From the NCBI GenBank assembly GCA_027451345.1, contig DAIDJO010000043.1:1-64000 (forward strand): 64,000 nucleotides of DNA, in the 5' to 3' direction. Shown here piece by piece: positions 40,086-48,666 of this stretch. Origin of the DNA: Solirubrobacterales bacterium. Lineage in GTDB: Bacteria > Actinomycetota > Thermoleophilia > Solirubrobacterales > Solirubrobacteraceae. The translations under genes and the position numbers were made by a program. The notes under the pieces were generated by a model, which ran no database searches, was not told the origin of the DNA, and saw nothing but the letters and a program-made list of their open reading frames with translations. Position 1 is the first letter of the stretch; each line of letters begins with the position of its first letter.

Positions 40086-41080
40086 CGGCGCTCCCCCGTC
40101 GCGTAGACGTCGAGCTCCAGGTACTCGGGGAAGGCGAGGATCGGCGAATAGCGGGCCGCGCTGGCCACCATCGCCGCGTTGTCGGTGCAGAGCGACCGCG
40201 GCGGGATGTCGAGCTCGACGCCGAGTCCGCCGAGCGCCTCCCGCAGGGGCCCGTTCGCGGCCACGCCACCGCCCACGGCCAGCCGCCGCGCCCCGGTCTG
40301 CTGCAGCGCTCGCCTGACCCGGAGCAGCAGCGCCTCGACGATCGCGCGCTGGTAGGCGGCGGCGAGGTCGGCTCGGCGCCGCTCCGTCTCGCGCTCGCCG
40401 AGGTCGCGCACCTTGTAGAGCAGCGCCGTCTTCAACCCGGCGAAGGAGAAGTCGAGCCCGGGCATGCGTGCGGCGGCGGGGAAGTCGAAGGCGCCGGGAT
40501 CGCCCTCGGCGGCGAGCCGCTCGAGCGCGGCCCCGCCCGGGTAGCCGAGCCCGAGCAGGCGCGCCCCCTTGTCGAACGCCTCGCCGGCGGCGTCGTCGAG
40601 CGTCTGGCCGATGATGCGCAACGCGCGGTGGTCACTCACCTCGGCGAGGAGCGTGTGCCCCCCGCTGGCGATCAGCGCCAGGAACGGCGGCTCGAACTCG
40701 GAGGGCTTCAGGAAGCTCGCGGCGATGTGGGCGTGGAGGTGGTCGACGGCCGAGAAGGGCAGCTCGCGCGCCGCGGCGAGCGCCTTGCCGGCGCAGAAGC
40801 CGACGAGCAGCGCGGCGACGAGGCCGGGGCCGCGCGTGGCCGCGATCAGGCCAACGTCGTCGAGGGTCGTCCCCGCGGTGCGCAGCGCCTCGTCGATGAC
40901 CGGGGGAAGCAGGGTCAGGTGCTGGCGGGAGGCGATCTCGGGCACGACCCCGCCGAAGCGGTCGTGCACACCCTGCGAGGAGATGATGTTCGAGCGGATC
41001 GCACCGTCCGGCGTGATCACGGCGGCGCACGTGTCGTCGCAGCTCGTCTCGAGCGCGAGAATGAGGCCGTCGCCGCTCAT
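40082..41080 (-). CDS. tsaD: tRNA N6-threonylcarbamoyladenosine transferase subunit TsaD
   Basis: A 332-residue ASKHA-fold protein transferring threonylcarbamoyl to A37 of ANN-decoding tRNAs. Conserved LALETSCDDTCAAV, the metal-binding HLHAHIAASFL, IASGGHTLL, PGLDFSFAGLKTAL and VGGGVAANGPLRE are all present. ATG at 41080 overlaps the rimI stop by one base; the longer track ORF belongs to another frame of rimI/tsaB. Part of the tsaE-tsaB-rimI-tsaD operon. Confidence 0.97.
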   Translation of the reverse strand: MSGDGLILALETSCDDTCAAVITPDGAIRSNIISSQGVHDRFGGVVPEIASRQHLTLLPPVIDEALRTAGTTLDDVGLIAATRGPGLVAALLVGFCAGKALAAARELPFSAVDHLHAHIAASFLKPSEFEPPFLALIASGGHTLLAEVSDHRALRIIGQTLDDAAGEAFDKGARLLGLGYPGGAALERLAAEGDPGAFDFPAAARMPGLDFSFAGLKTALLYKVRDLGERETERRRADLAAAYQRAIVEALLLRVRRALQQTGARRLAVGGGVAANGPLREALGGLGVELDIPPRSLCTDNAAMVASAARYSPILAFPEYLELDVYATGERR

Positions 41081-41556
41081 CACAGCTCCCACGGGGTCCC
41101 GATGGCCCGCCACATGATGATCGCGTCCTCCCCGTTGTCGGCGTAGTACCGCGGCCGGCGTCCGGCGGCGTGAAAGCCGTAGCGCTCGTAGAGCGCGATC
41201 GCCGGCGCATTCGAGACGCGCACCTCGAGCGTGTAGTTGGCGTCCTCCCCGGCGCGGGCGATGACGCCGTCGAGCAGGGCGGCGGCCACCCCGCGACGGC
41301 GATGGTCGGGGTCGACGGCGATGTCCATCACGTGGTAGGCCTCGTCGTAGCGGGCGCAGATCACGTACCCGACGATCGCGCCCGCGCTGAGCGCGGCCAG
41401 GCAGATGCCGGAGGGCTTCGTGAGCTCGAGCACGAACATTCCGAGGGACCAGGGGCTCGTGAACGAGCGGCGTTCGATCGCCACCACCTGCGGCAGGTCG
41501 CTGAAGCCGATCGTTCGGACCGTCAGCTCCTCGCCGACGTTCGGCTTGACGCTCAT
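41080..41556 (-). CDS. rimI: Ribosomal protein S18 alanine N-acetyltransferase-like RimI
   Basis: A 158-residue GNAT enzyme with TIGFSDLPQVVAIERRSFTSPWS, the acetyl-CoA motif VDPDHRRRGVAAALLDGVI and the C-terminal LYERYGFHAAGRRPRYYADNGEDAIIMWR, diagnostic of RimI. Located between tsaB and tsaD as in many bacteria. Start overlaps the tsaB stop by 4 bp. Confidence 0.94.
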   Translation of the reverse strand: MSVKPNVGEELTVRTIGFSDLPQVVAIERRSFTSPWSLGMFVLELTKPSGICLAALSAGAIVGYVICARYDEAYHVMDIAVDPDHRRRGVAAALLDGVIARAGEDANYTLEVRVSNAPAIALYERYGFHAAGRRPRYYADNGEDAIIMWRAIGTPWEL

Positions 41557-42278
41557 GCGCGCGCCACCTCCGCGTCGGGTCGGCGGAGATACTCCGGCTC
41601 CACACGCCCGTCCGGCGAGGGCTCGGCGAGCGCCGCCAGCCGGCAGTGGACACGGGCCGAGACGCGGTGGAGCGGCGAACCGTCCTGCGGCACCTCGACG
41701 CCAGCCGCCTCGAGCAGCTCCCGAAACTTGATCGCGCCGTCGCCGACGGCTCGCGTGGCCGTGCCGCTCGACGCGGCGACCCGCGCGAGCTGCTCGGGGG
41801 TCAGGACGCGCGGGGCGAGCGCCGGCTCACCCGACAGCGGGTCCGCGCCGCTCGCCCAGCCGGCGACGAACGCCTCACCCCGCCGCGCGTCGATCACCGC
41901 CAGCGTGGCCGACGCCGGCGCTCGCTCCTGGGCACCGAGCGCCAGCGACGTCAGCGTCGAGACACCGACGAGCGGCAGCGCCCGCGCGGCCGCGAGGGAC
42001 TGGGCGCTGGCGATGCCGATGCGCAACCCCGTGAACGTCCCCGGGCCGACGCCCACCGCCAGGCGGTCGATGCTCTCCCAGCCGGTCTCCGTCTGCTGCA
42101 GCAGCTCGTCGATCAGCGACAGCAGCCGCTGCGCGTGGCCCGGGCGACCCCCGGCCGGGGGATCGTCCACGGCCGAGAGGTCGAGCTCGCCGAGCATGCA
42201 CGCGTTGGCACCCGTGTCGATGTCGCGCAGGGCGACGGCTGTGCGGGCGGTGGCGGTGTCGAGGGCGAGGATCCTCAT
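41553..42278 (-). CDS. tsaB: t6A biosynthesis protein TsaB
   Basis: A 241-residue inactive TsaD paralogue that scaffolds the TsaBDE complex. N-terminal ILALDTATARTAVAL and VGVGPGTFTGLRIGIASAQSLA are diagnostic; the middle SLALGAQERAPASATLAVIDARRGEAF is typical. Start chosen at ATG 42278, which overlaps the tsaE stop by 4 bp; the track's extension is not supported by homology. Confidence 0.94.
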   Translation of the reverse strand: MRILALDTATARTAVALRDIDTGANACMLGELDLSAVDDPPAGGRPGHAQRLLSLIDELLQQTETGWESIDRLAVGVGPGTFTGLRIGIASAQSLAAARALPLVGVSTLTSLALGAQERAPASATLAVIDARRGEAFVAGWASGADPLSGEPALAPRVLTPEQLARVAASSGTATRAVGDGAIKFRELLEAAGVEVPQDGSPLHRVSARVHCRLAALAEPSPDGRVEPEYLRRPDAEVARA

Positions 42279-42724
42279 GAGGACGACCGCACCTCGATCG
42301 TGCGACGGTCGCCGCCGGCGTGCACGAGCCGCACCCGCTGCGTGACCCGGCCGAGTTCGGCGATCTCCCGCTCCCCGACGTCCGGCCACTCGACGAACGT
42401 GATCGTGTCGGGGCCGATGTAGTCGGCGAGCAGGTCGGGATCCTCGTCGCGCAGGGACGCGAGCCGGTACAGATCGACGTGTGAGACATAGGCGACCGGC
42501 GGTCGCGCCCGGTAGCGCTGGCCGATGGTGAACGTCGGGCTCGTCACCGGGTCGGTCACGCCGAGGCGGCGCGCGGCTCCGCGCACGAGGGTCGTCTTCC
42601 CGGCGCCGAGCTCCCCGTCGATCAGCACCACGTCACCGGGAGCGAGACGACCGGCCAGCTCCGCGCCGAGCCGCTCGGTCTCGTCCGCCGATCGGGTCTC
42701 TCGTCTGTCGGGCTCGGGCGCCAT
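42275..42724 (-). CDS. tsaE: t6A biosynthesis ATPase TsaE
   Basis: A 149-residue P-loop ATPase. Walker A is GELGAGKTTLVRG, followed by VTSPTFTIGQRY, VDLYRL and FVEWPDVG, all conserved in TsaE. First gene of the tsaE-tsaB-rimI-tsaD operon. The ATG at 42724 is preceded by TAGACT at a spacing of 8 nt, implying a leaderless transcript. The long track ORF upstream is antisense to the flippase gene. Confidence 0.95.
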   Translation of the reverse strand: MAPEPDRRETRSADETERLGAELAGRLAPGDVVLIDGELGAGKTTLVRGAARRLGVTDPVTSPTFTIGQRYRARPPVAYVSHVDLYRLASLRDEDPDLLADYIGPDTITFVEWPDVGEREIAELGRVTQRVRLVHAGGDRRTIEVRSSS

Positions 42725-42732
42725 CGTGCCCG

Positions 42733-42738
42733 AGTCTA
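42733..42738 (-). promoter_or_regulatory. Putative -10 of leaderless tsaE operon transcript (TAGACT-N8-ATG)
   Basis: Minus-strand TAGACT ends 8 nt before the tsaE ATG at 42724. It lies in the 90-bp divergent gap with the flippase gene. Confidence 0.45.
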
Positions 42739-42814
42739 GGCAGCTGTGGCGCGACAGAGCAGGCGGCAGCTGTTCCCCCGACGGGGGCGGGCAATCGCTA
42801 CCCTGCAGGCCCGA

Positions 42815-44128
42815 ATGACCGCGCGCTCCTCCGTGCTGCTCGGGCGCCTGCGCGGCTCGGACACGGGCCGTGCCGCGGGGTTGGCCGGGGCCATGATCGC
42901 CGGCAACGTCATCGCCCTCGTCCTCTCGGTCGTCTTCGCTCGTCTGCTCGCCGACTACGGCGCCCTGGCGGCACTGCTCAGCTACCTGCTGATCCTCACG
43001 GTCGTCGGCCAGGCGGTGCAGGTGGCGACGGCGCGCGAGGGCGTGCTCGGACACCTCGGCACCGGCGAGCGGCTGCTGGGCACCCTCGAGCACTGGGCCC
43101 GCGCACTCGCGGCCTGCACGGCGGTGGCGACCGTCGCCTCGGTCCTCGCCCGCCAGCCGATCGCGGACGTCGTGGGCGTGCCCCACGAGCCCTGGGGTGC
43201 GGCGGCGGGCATCCCGACCGGCTGTGTCTACCTCGCCCTCTGCATCCTGCGCGGCGCGCTGCAGGGCATCGGCGAGTACCGGGCCGTCGGGCTCAGCCTG
43301 ATCGGCGAGCAGCTGAGCCGGCTCGTCGGGGGGGCGATCCTGCTCCTCGCCGGGCTCGGCGTGGCGGGCGCCTTCCTCGGGTCGCTCGTCGCCTACATCA
43401 CCATGAGCGCCTACTGCCTGCGAGAGCTCTACCGCCGGCTCGCCCCCCCGGGCTACTCGCGTTGGCGCACCACCCGCGCCGCCGACGGGGTCCTCGGCCT
43501 CGGTCGCCACGTGTGGGCCTCGGCGGTGCCCATCGCCGCGCTGGCGATCATCCAGCTGTTGCAGAACGTCGACCTGATCACGGCCAAGCACCAGTTCTCG
43601 ACGCGCGTGGCGAGCTCCTACGCGGTCGCCGCGGTCGCCGGCAAGTTCCTCATCTGGGTGGCGATGGGTGCGAGCTTCTATCTCGTGCCCGAGACCTCGC
43701 GGCGGCGGGCGCACGGTGGCGACACCCGGCCCGTCCTGGTGAAGTCGCTCGTGATCGTGATGCTCTGCGCGATCCCCTGCATCCTGATCTTCGCCTTCGC
43801 AGCACACCCTCTGCTCGCCGTGGTCTTCGGCCCGAGCAAGGCGATCGCCTCCGCCTCGCTGCTCCCGCTCGGAGCGGCCTTCACCGTCCTGGCCGCGACG
43901 TATCTGGCCGTCCAGTACCTGCTCGCGCTCAAGCGGGTGTGGTTCCTGCCCGCGATCGGTCTCGTCGCCGCCGTCGAGCCGCTGCTGCTCCTGCAGGCGC
44001 CCAGGCAACCCGCCGCCTTCGCCACCGTGGTGCTCCTCGTCCAGTTGATCGGCGCGGCGTTCGCCTACGGTGCCGCGCTGGCTCGCCGACCGGCGCTGGC
44101 TGCGCTGGTCGAGACCGGCTCAGAATAG
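42815..44128 (+). CDS. Polysaccharide/lipid flippase-like membrane protein (MOP superfamily)
   Basis: A 437-residue protein with about 12 hydrophobic segments, resembling Wzx-type lipid-linked oligosaccharide flippases (GAMIAGNVIALVLSVVFARLLADYGALAALLSYLLI; LGRHVWASAVPIAALAIIQLLQNVDLITAKH). The substrate is unknown and no glycosyltransferase genes adjoin it. I start at the ATG at 42815, with TACCCT 10 nt upstream, instead of the GTG at 42746, since the extra 23 residues are Arg-rich and unlikely. Its 3' end overlaps the convergent udg gene by 9 bp. Confidence 0.85.
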   Translation: MTARSSVLLGRLRGSDTGRAAGLAGAMIAGNVIALVLSVVFARLLADYGALAALLSYLLILTVVGQAVQVATAREGVLGHLGTGERLLGTLEHWARALAACTAVATVASVLARQPIADVVGVPHEPWGAAAGIPTGCVYLALCILRGALQGIGEYRAVGLSLIGEQLSRLVGGAILLLAGLGVAGAFLGSLVAYITMSAYCLRELYRRLAPPGYSRWRTTRAADGVLGLGRHVWASAVPIAALAIIQLLQNVDLITAKHQFSTRVASSYAVAAVAGKFLIWVAMGASFYLVPETSRRRAHGGDTRPVLVKSLVIVMLCAIPCILIFAFAAHPLLAVVFGPSKAIASASLLPLGAAFTVLAATYLAVQYLLALKRVWFLPAIGLVAAVEPLLLLQAPRQPAAFATVVLLVQLIGAAFAYGAALARRPALAALVETGSE

Positions 44129-44836
44129 GCCGAGCTGCTCGGCGTCGGGCGGCTCCGGGGTGCTGGGGGGCGTCGGCTCGGCCGCGGCTGCGCGCTCCGG
44201 CTCGGCCACGGGCGCCGGCTCGGGGATCGCGGCCGTCTCCGGCTGGACGGGCGGCCCGAGCGCGAGCAGCTCCGGAATCCGGAGGAAGTCGGTCCGCAGC
44301 GTCTCGACCATCGACGGGGTGTAGAGCGCCGCCGCCGGGTGGTAGATCGGGTAGAGCCGGACCGTACGGGGCCCGATCGTGCGCACCTCGGGCTGGCCGT
44401 GGATCCTCGAGATCCCCACCGGCTCCCCCCGCAGCAGCTTGGTCGCGAAGTTGCCAAGCGTGCAGATCATCGTCGGTTCGATCAGCTCGAGCTGGCTGTA
44501 GAGGAATTGGCGGCAGGCCTCGAGTTCGTGCGGAAACGGGTTGCGGTTCCCAGGGGGCCGGCATTTCAGCGTGTTGCAGATGAACACGTCGCCGCGCTCC
44601 ATGCCGATCTCGGCGAGGAGCTTCTCGAGCAGCTTGCCCGCCTGCCCGACGAATGGAAGGCCCTGGAGGTCCTCGTTGGCTCCCGGCGCCTCCCCCACGA
44701 ACATCAGCTCCGCGTCGGCGTTGCCGGATCCGAACACCACGTTCGTGCGCGTCTCGTGGAGCGGACAGGCCACGCATCCGCGCGCCTGCTGGTAGACGGC
44801 CTTCAGGAGTTCCCGACGCTCGCTCGCTGTCCTCAC
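44120..44836 (-). CDS. Family-4 uracil-DNA glycosylase (4Fe-4S) with C-terminal clamp-binding peptide
   Basis: A 238-residue base-excision repair enzyme removing uracil. Four cysteines bind the 4Fe-4S cluster: C21 and C24 (GCVACPLH), plus those in LKCRPPGN and EACRQFL. The active-site motifs are GEAPGANEDLQGLPFVG and YHPAAALY. About 45 Pro/Glu/Ala-rich residues follow, ending in EQLGLF, which fits the beta-sliding-clamp motif QLxLF. The start is the GTG at 44836, with TAGCAT 7 nt upstream (leaderless). Divergent from the DUF2520-panC operon. Confidence 0.92.
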   Translation of the reverse strand: MRTASERRELLKAVYQQARGCVACPLHETRTNVVFGSGNADAELMFVGEAPGANEDLQGLPFVGQAGKLLEKLLAEIGMERGDVFICNTLKCRPPGNRNPFPHELEACRQFLYSQLELIEPTMICTLGNFATKLLRGEPVGISRIHGQPEVRTIGPRTVRLYPIYHPAAALYTPSMVETLRTDFLRIPELLALGPPVQPETAAIPEPAPVAEPERAAAAEPTPPSTPEPPDAEQLGLF

Positions 44837-44843
44837 CCGAGCG

Positions 44844-44849
44844 ATGCTA
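44844..44849 (-). promoter_or_regulatory. Putative -10 of leaderless udg transcript (TAGCAT-N7-GTG)
   Basis: Minus-strand TAGCAT ends 7 nt before the GTG at 44836. On the plus strand TACCAT at 44868-44873 is the likely -10 for the divergent pan operon. Confidence 0.45.
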
Positions 44850-44901
44850 ACCACGCGGCTGGCGGGGTACCATCGAGCCAGGCCGTCACCTCGACCGAGG
44901 G

Positions 44902-45663
44902 ATGGACCAGAGAGAGATGCAACCGATCGAACCCACCCGCGGTGGGGTGCGGATCGCAATCGTCGGCCCCGGACGCCTCGGAGCAGCGGTTGCCGCCACG
45001 CTCCGCGGGCACGACGACTTCGAGCTGACCGGCCCGCTCGGCCGTGGCGCAGACGCCGCCGGCAGTGACGTCGTCCTGCTCTGCGTCCCGGACCGCGAGA
45101 TCGGCCCGGCGGCGGCGGCGATCATGCCGGGCCGGCTCGTCGGCCACTGCTCGGGGGCGACCGGGCTCGAGCCACTGGCGCCACACGAGGCCTTCTCCCT
45201 GCATCCGCTGATGACCGTCACCGGATCCGGCACCGAGCTCGCCGGGGCGACCGCGGCGATCGACGGGAGCACCCCTCGCGCCCTCGCCACGGCGGAGGCG
45301 CTCGCCCGTGCGCTGCGGATGGCGAGCGTGCGGGTCCACGCCGAGGACCGTGCCGCCTACCACGCCGCCGCGTCCATCGCCTCGAACTTCCTCATCACGC
45401 TCGAGGCCGCGGCCGAGCGACTCGCCGCCACCGCGGGGGTGCACCGCACGGCACTGGCTCCGCTCGTCCGCGCCAGCGTCGAGAACTGGGCGGCGCTCGG
45501 TCCGGAGCGGGCGCTGACCGGGCCGGTGGCACGGGGCGACGAGCACACGGTCGCCCGCCAGCGCGAGGCCATCGTCGCGCGCGCCCCGGACCTCGTCGAC
45601 CTCTTCGACGCGCTCACCACGGCCACGCGGACCCTGGCCGCCGATCCGCTGGAGCTCGCATGA
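44902..45663 (+). CDS. Rossmann-like/DUF2520 oxidoreductase-type protein
   Basis: A 253-residue NADP-binding-like protein: VRIAIVGPGRLGAAVAATL at the N-terminus, then VLLCVPDREIGPAAAAI, VGHCSGATGLEPL and the DUF2520 helical domain with YHAAASIASNFLITLEAAAERL. Such proteins commonly precede panC and have been suspected to supply ketopantoate reductase activity, as panE is often missing. This fits here but is unproven. ATG at 44902, with an alternative ATG 15 nt later. The stop overlaps the panC start (ATGA). Confidence 0.87.
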   Translation: MDQREMQPIEPTRGGVRIAIVGPGRLGAAVAATLRGHDDFELTGPLGRGADAAGSDVVLLCVPDREIGPAAAAIMPGRLVGHCSGATGLEPLAPHEAFSLHPLMTVTGSGTELAGATAAIDGSTPRALATAEALARALRMASVRVHAEDRAAYHAAASIASNFLITLEAAAERLAATAGVHRTALAPLVRASVENWAALGPERALTGPVARGDEHTVARQREAIVARAPDLVDLFDALTTATRTLAADPLELA

Positions 45664-46523
45664 GGACCCTTCGGACGGTGGCCGAGCTGCGCGCCGCGCT
45701 CGCCCAGCCGCGACGCGAGGGACGGCGCATCGGGCTGATCCCCACGATGGGTGCCTTCCACGACGGTCACCGGTCCCTGATGCGACGCGCCCGCAGCGAA
45801 TGCGACGAGGTGGTCGTCTCGCTGTTCGTCAACCCGACCCAGTTCACCGAGAGCGCGGACCTCGCCGCCTATCCGCGCGACGAGGGGCGCGACGGCATGG
45901 TGGCGGCCGAGGAGTCGGCCGATTTCTTGTTCGTCCCCGCGGTGAGCGAGATCTATCCCGAGGGCTTCGCCACGACCGTGCGGATCGGCGCCGTCACGGA
46001 GGTGCTCGAGGGCGTGCACCGCGGCCGTGAACACTTCGACGGCGTCGCCACCGTCGTCTGCAAGCTGTTCAACATCGTGGCGCCGGAGATCGCCTACTTC
46101 GGCCAGAAGGACGTGCAGCAGACGCTCGTCATCCGGCGCATGATCCGAGACCTCAACCTCCCGGTCCAGATCGAGATCTGCCCGACCGTGCGGCAGCCGG
46201 ACGGCCTTGCCCTGTCGAGCCGCAACGCGCGTCTGGCGCCCGCGGAGCGCAAGCGCGCCACCGCCCTCTACCAGGCCCTGGCGACGATCCAGGTCCTGCT
46301 GTCGGCGGGCGAGACCGACGCGGCACGGCTTCTCGCCGCCGCTCGTTCGGAGCTCGAGGATCCGCTCATCCGCGTCGAATACCTCCAGATCGTCGACCCC
46401 GACACGCTGGCGCCCCTGACGACCGTGGATCGATCCGCGCTCGCGGTGGTCGCCGCCTGGCTGGGCAACGCTCGGCTCATCGACAACCTGCCGCTCGCAA
46501 CACCACGAACGAGGAGTGCCTGA
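45660..46523 (+). CDS. panC: Pantothenate synthetase PanC
   Basis: A 287-residue ligase joining pantoate and beta-alanine with ATP. GLIPTMGAFHDGHRSLMRRAR holds the HIGH-like HDGH signature. FVNPTQFTESADLAAYPR, VCKLFNIVAPEIAYFGQKDVQQ and the KMSKS-like LALSSRNARL are all intact. Coupled to both neighbours in the pan operon (coenzyme A precursor supply; coaE is also in the window). Confidence 0.97.
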   Translation: MRTLRTVAELRAALAQPRREGRRIGLIPTMGAFHDGHRSLMRRARSECDEVVVSLFVNPTQFTESADLAAYPRDEGRDGMVAAEESADFLFVPAVSEIYPEGFATTVRIGAVTEVLEGVHRGREHFDGVATVVCKLFNIVAPEIAYFGQKDVQQTLVIRRMIRDLNLPVQIEICPTVRQPDGLALSSRNARLAPAERKRATALYQALATIQVLLSAGETDAARLLAAARSELEDPLIRVEYLQIVDPDTLAPLTTVDRSALAVVAAWLGNARLIDNLPLATPRTRSA

Positions 46524-46524
46524 C

Positions 46525-47445
46525 ATGTCGTCGCATCCGTCGCAGATCACCATCCCGAAGGACGCGTCGCGGCTGCCGGTGACGCTCGCGACGATCGGCG
46601 AGCGCCACCGGCTCGGCCAACCCCTCGTGATGGTCACCGCCTACGACTTCCCGAGCGCACGAGCCGCGGAGGCGGCCGGCGTCGACCTGGTGCTCGTCGG
46701 CGACTCGGGCGCGATGACCGTGCTCGGCTATCCCTCCACCGTCGGTGTGAGCGTCGAGGAGATGCTGATGCTGACGCGCGCCACACGGCGGGGTCTGCGC
46801 ACCCCGTTCCTCGTCGCCGACCTCCCCTTCGGCTCCTACGAGGAGTCCGACGAACTGGCCGTCCGCACCGCCGTACGGTTCGTCAAGGAGGGCGGGGCGG
46901 ATGCGGTGAAGCTCGAGCGCGGCAGCGCCACCTCCGTGGCTCGCGCGCGGGCGATCGTGCAGGCGGGAATCCCGGTGATGGGCCACGTCGGCCTCACGCC
47001 ACAGACCTCGGTGGCGCTCGGCGGCTACCGCGCCCAGGGCCGCAGCGCGCACAGCGCCGTGCGGATCGCGCAGGAGCTGCTGGCGCTGCAGGACGCCGGC
47101 TGCTTCACGATCGTGCTCGAGGCGGTTCCCGCCGCCGTGACGGAGGCGCTGATGGACCTCGTCGAGGTGCCCGTCATCGGGATCGGCGCCGGACCGGCCA
47201 CCGACGGCCAGGTGCTCGTGTTCCACGACCTGCTGGGGATCCGTGAGGGGCGCGGCGCCCGCTTCGTGCAGCGCTACGCGGACCTGCAGCGCGAGATGGA
47301 CGAGGGCGTCGCGGCGTACGCCGAGGATGTCCGTGCCCGCCGCTACCCCGCGCCGGAGCACTGCTACTCGATCGACACCGATGAACTGAGGGAACTGAGG
47401 GCGGAACTGTCCGCTCTGCTCGGCCGCCGCCCGGCGGACGGGTAG
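46525..47445 (+). CDS. panB: 3-methyl-2-oxobutanoate hydroxymethyltransferase PanB
   Basis: A 306-residue class II aldolase-type barrel making ketopantoate. PLVMVTAYDFPSARAAEAAGVDLVLVGDSGAMTVLGY contains the Mg-binding DS, followed by GHVGLTPQ, IVLEAVPAAVT and VIGIGAGPATDGQVLVFHDLLG. The ATG at 46525 is preferred to the GTG at 46516, since gaggag lies 8 nt upstream and it directly follows the panC stop. Confidence 0.97.
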   Translation: MSSHPSQITIPKDASRLPVTLATIGERHRLGQPLVMVTAYDFPSARAAEAAGVDLVLVGDSGAMTVLGYPSTVGVSVEEMLMLTRATRRGLRTPFLVADLPFGSYEESDELAVRTAVRFVKEGGADAVKLERGSATSVARARAIVQAGIPVMGHVGLTPQTSVALGGYRAQGRSAHSAVRIAQELLALQDAGCFTIVLEAVPAAVTEALMDLVEVPVIGIGAGPATDGQVLVFHDLLGIREGRGARFVQRYADLQREMDEGVAAYAEDVRARRYPAPEHCYSIDTDELRELRAELSALLGRRPADG

Positions 47446-47446
47446 G

Positions 47447-48082
47447 ATGAGCAGCGTGCCGCGTATCTCACAGGTCTTCGCGCCGCGAGACCGCGCCTAC
47501 TTCGAGCTCTTCGAGGAAGCTGGGCGCAACGTGCTGCGAGCGGCCGGATTGCTCGAGGACCTGCTCTCGGACTTCCCGGATGAGCGCGGGCTCGCCCAGG
47601 AGATCCGCGATTGCGAGCACGAGGGCGACCGCATCACCCATGAGGTCCTGGATCGGCTCAACCACACGTTCGTGACGCCGATCGACCGCGAGGACATCCT
47701 CGCGCTCGCCTCCGCCCTTGACGACATCGCGGACTACGTGGAGGAGGTCGCGGACTACCTCGGGCTCTACAAGATCGAGGCCCCGATGGACCAGGCCATC
47801 CGGCTCGCCCAGGTCCTCCACCAGGCCGCCCGGCAGATCGCCGAGGCGATGCCGCAGCTGCGTGGCTTCCACGACATCTCGGCCCACACCGTCGAGATTC
47901 ACCGCCTCGAGAACGAGGGCGACCGCATCACGCGCGAGGCGATCGCCTCGCTCTTTGACGGGGGCATCGACCCGATGGTCGTGATCCGCTGGAAGGATCT
48001 GTTCGAGCGGCTCGAGGACGCGATCGACGCGACCGAGCACGTGGCGAACATCCTCGCCGGCATCGTGATCAAGAACAGCTGA
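47447..48082 (+). CDS. DUF47/PhoU-like protein (Pit accessory type)
   Basis: A 211-residue all-helical protein of the DUF47 family, related to PhoU. Typical segments are FELFEEAGRNVLRAAGLL, EHEGDRITHEVLDRLNHTFVTPIDREDILALASALDDIADYVEEVADY and HRLENEGDRITREAIASLF, with acidic metal-binding EGDRIT repeats. It usually precedes a low-affinity phosphate transporter (pit), but none follows here. It begins two bases after panB. Confidence 0.9.
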   Translation: MSSVPRISQVFAPRDRAYFELFEEAGRNVLRAAGLLEDLLSDFPDERGLAQEIRDCEHEGDRITHEVLDRLNHTFVTPIDREDILALASALDDIADYVEEVADYLGLYKIEAPMDQAIRLAQVLHQAARQIAEAMPQLRGFHDISAHTVEIHRLENEGDRITREAIASLFDGGIDPMVVIRWKDLFERLEDAIDATEHVANILAGIVIKNS

Positions 48083-48084
48083 GC

Positions 48085-48666
48085 CTACGCGTAGCTGATG
48101 GTGCGCAGCACGCGCGCCGGAGCCCCGGCGGCGACCGAGAACGGGGGGATATCCTCCGTCACCACCGATCCGGCGCCGATCACGCAGCGCTCGCCGACCG
48201 TCACGCCGCTCGTGATGACCGTGTGGGCGCCGCACCAGACGTTGTCTCCCACACGCGTCGGCCCCTTGCTGACGAATCCCTGCCACGGCACCGGGCGCTC
48301 GGGGTCATCGAAGCGGTGGTCGGCGTCGGTGATGACGCAGCCGTTGGCGAACATGCAGTGTTGCCCGATCTCCACCAGATCGAGCGCGGCCACCATCACC
48401 CCAAGGTTGAGGAAGCTGCCGCCGCCGATCCGCACCCGGGCGGGCGCCGGCATCGTGATCCAGACCCCCGGCTCGAACAGGACCTGCGGTCCCACCTCGA
48501 GCCGCCCCTCTCGCAGCGCCTCGAGCACCTCACCGTGCAGTGGCCAACGCGCGAACGCCTCTCGGCGCGCGAGCTCATAGTGGATCCTCGCGCGGTTCCA
48601 GGGCCGTCCATTGCGGTGGTACCACCGCCACTTCTGCCACCAGAGCCGAGCCTCGGCCGGGGTCAC
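48085..48666 (-). CDS. Left-handed beta-helix acyltransferase (maltose/galactoside O-acetyltransferase type)
   Basis: A 193-residue hexapeptide-repeat transferase: [46 protein letters not shown] and [50 protein letters not shown]. Catalytic His is likely in DADHRF or CGAHTVI. The acceptor sugar or molecule is unknown. GTG at 48666 overlaps the uvrA stop by 4 bp, so it is co-transcribed with uvrA, though functionally unrelated. Confidence 0.9.
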   Translation of the reverse strand: MTPAEARLWWQKWRWYHRNGRPWNRARIHYELARREAFARWPLHGEVLEALREGRLEVGPQVLFEPGVWITMPAPARVRIGGGSFLNLGVMVAALDLVEIGQHCMFANGCVITDADHRFDDPERPVPWQGFVSKGPTRVGDNVWCGAHTVITSGVTVGERCVIGAGSVVTEDIPPFSVAAGAPARVLRTISYA

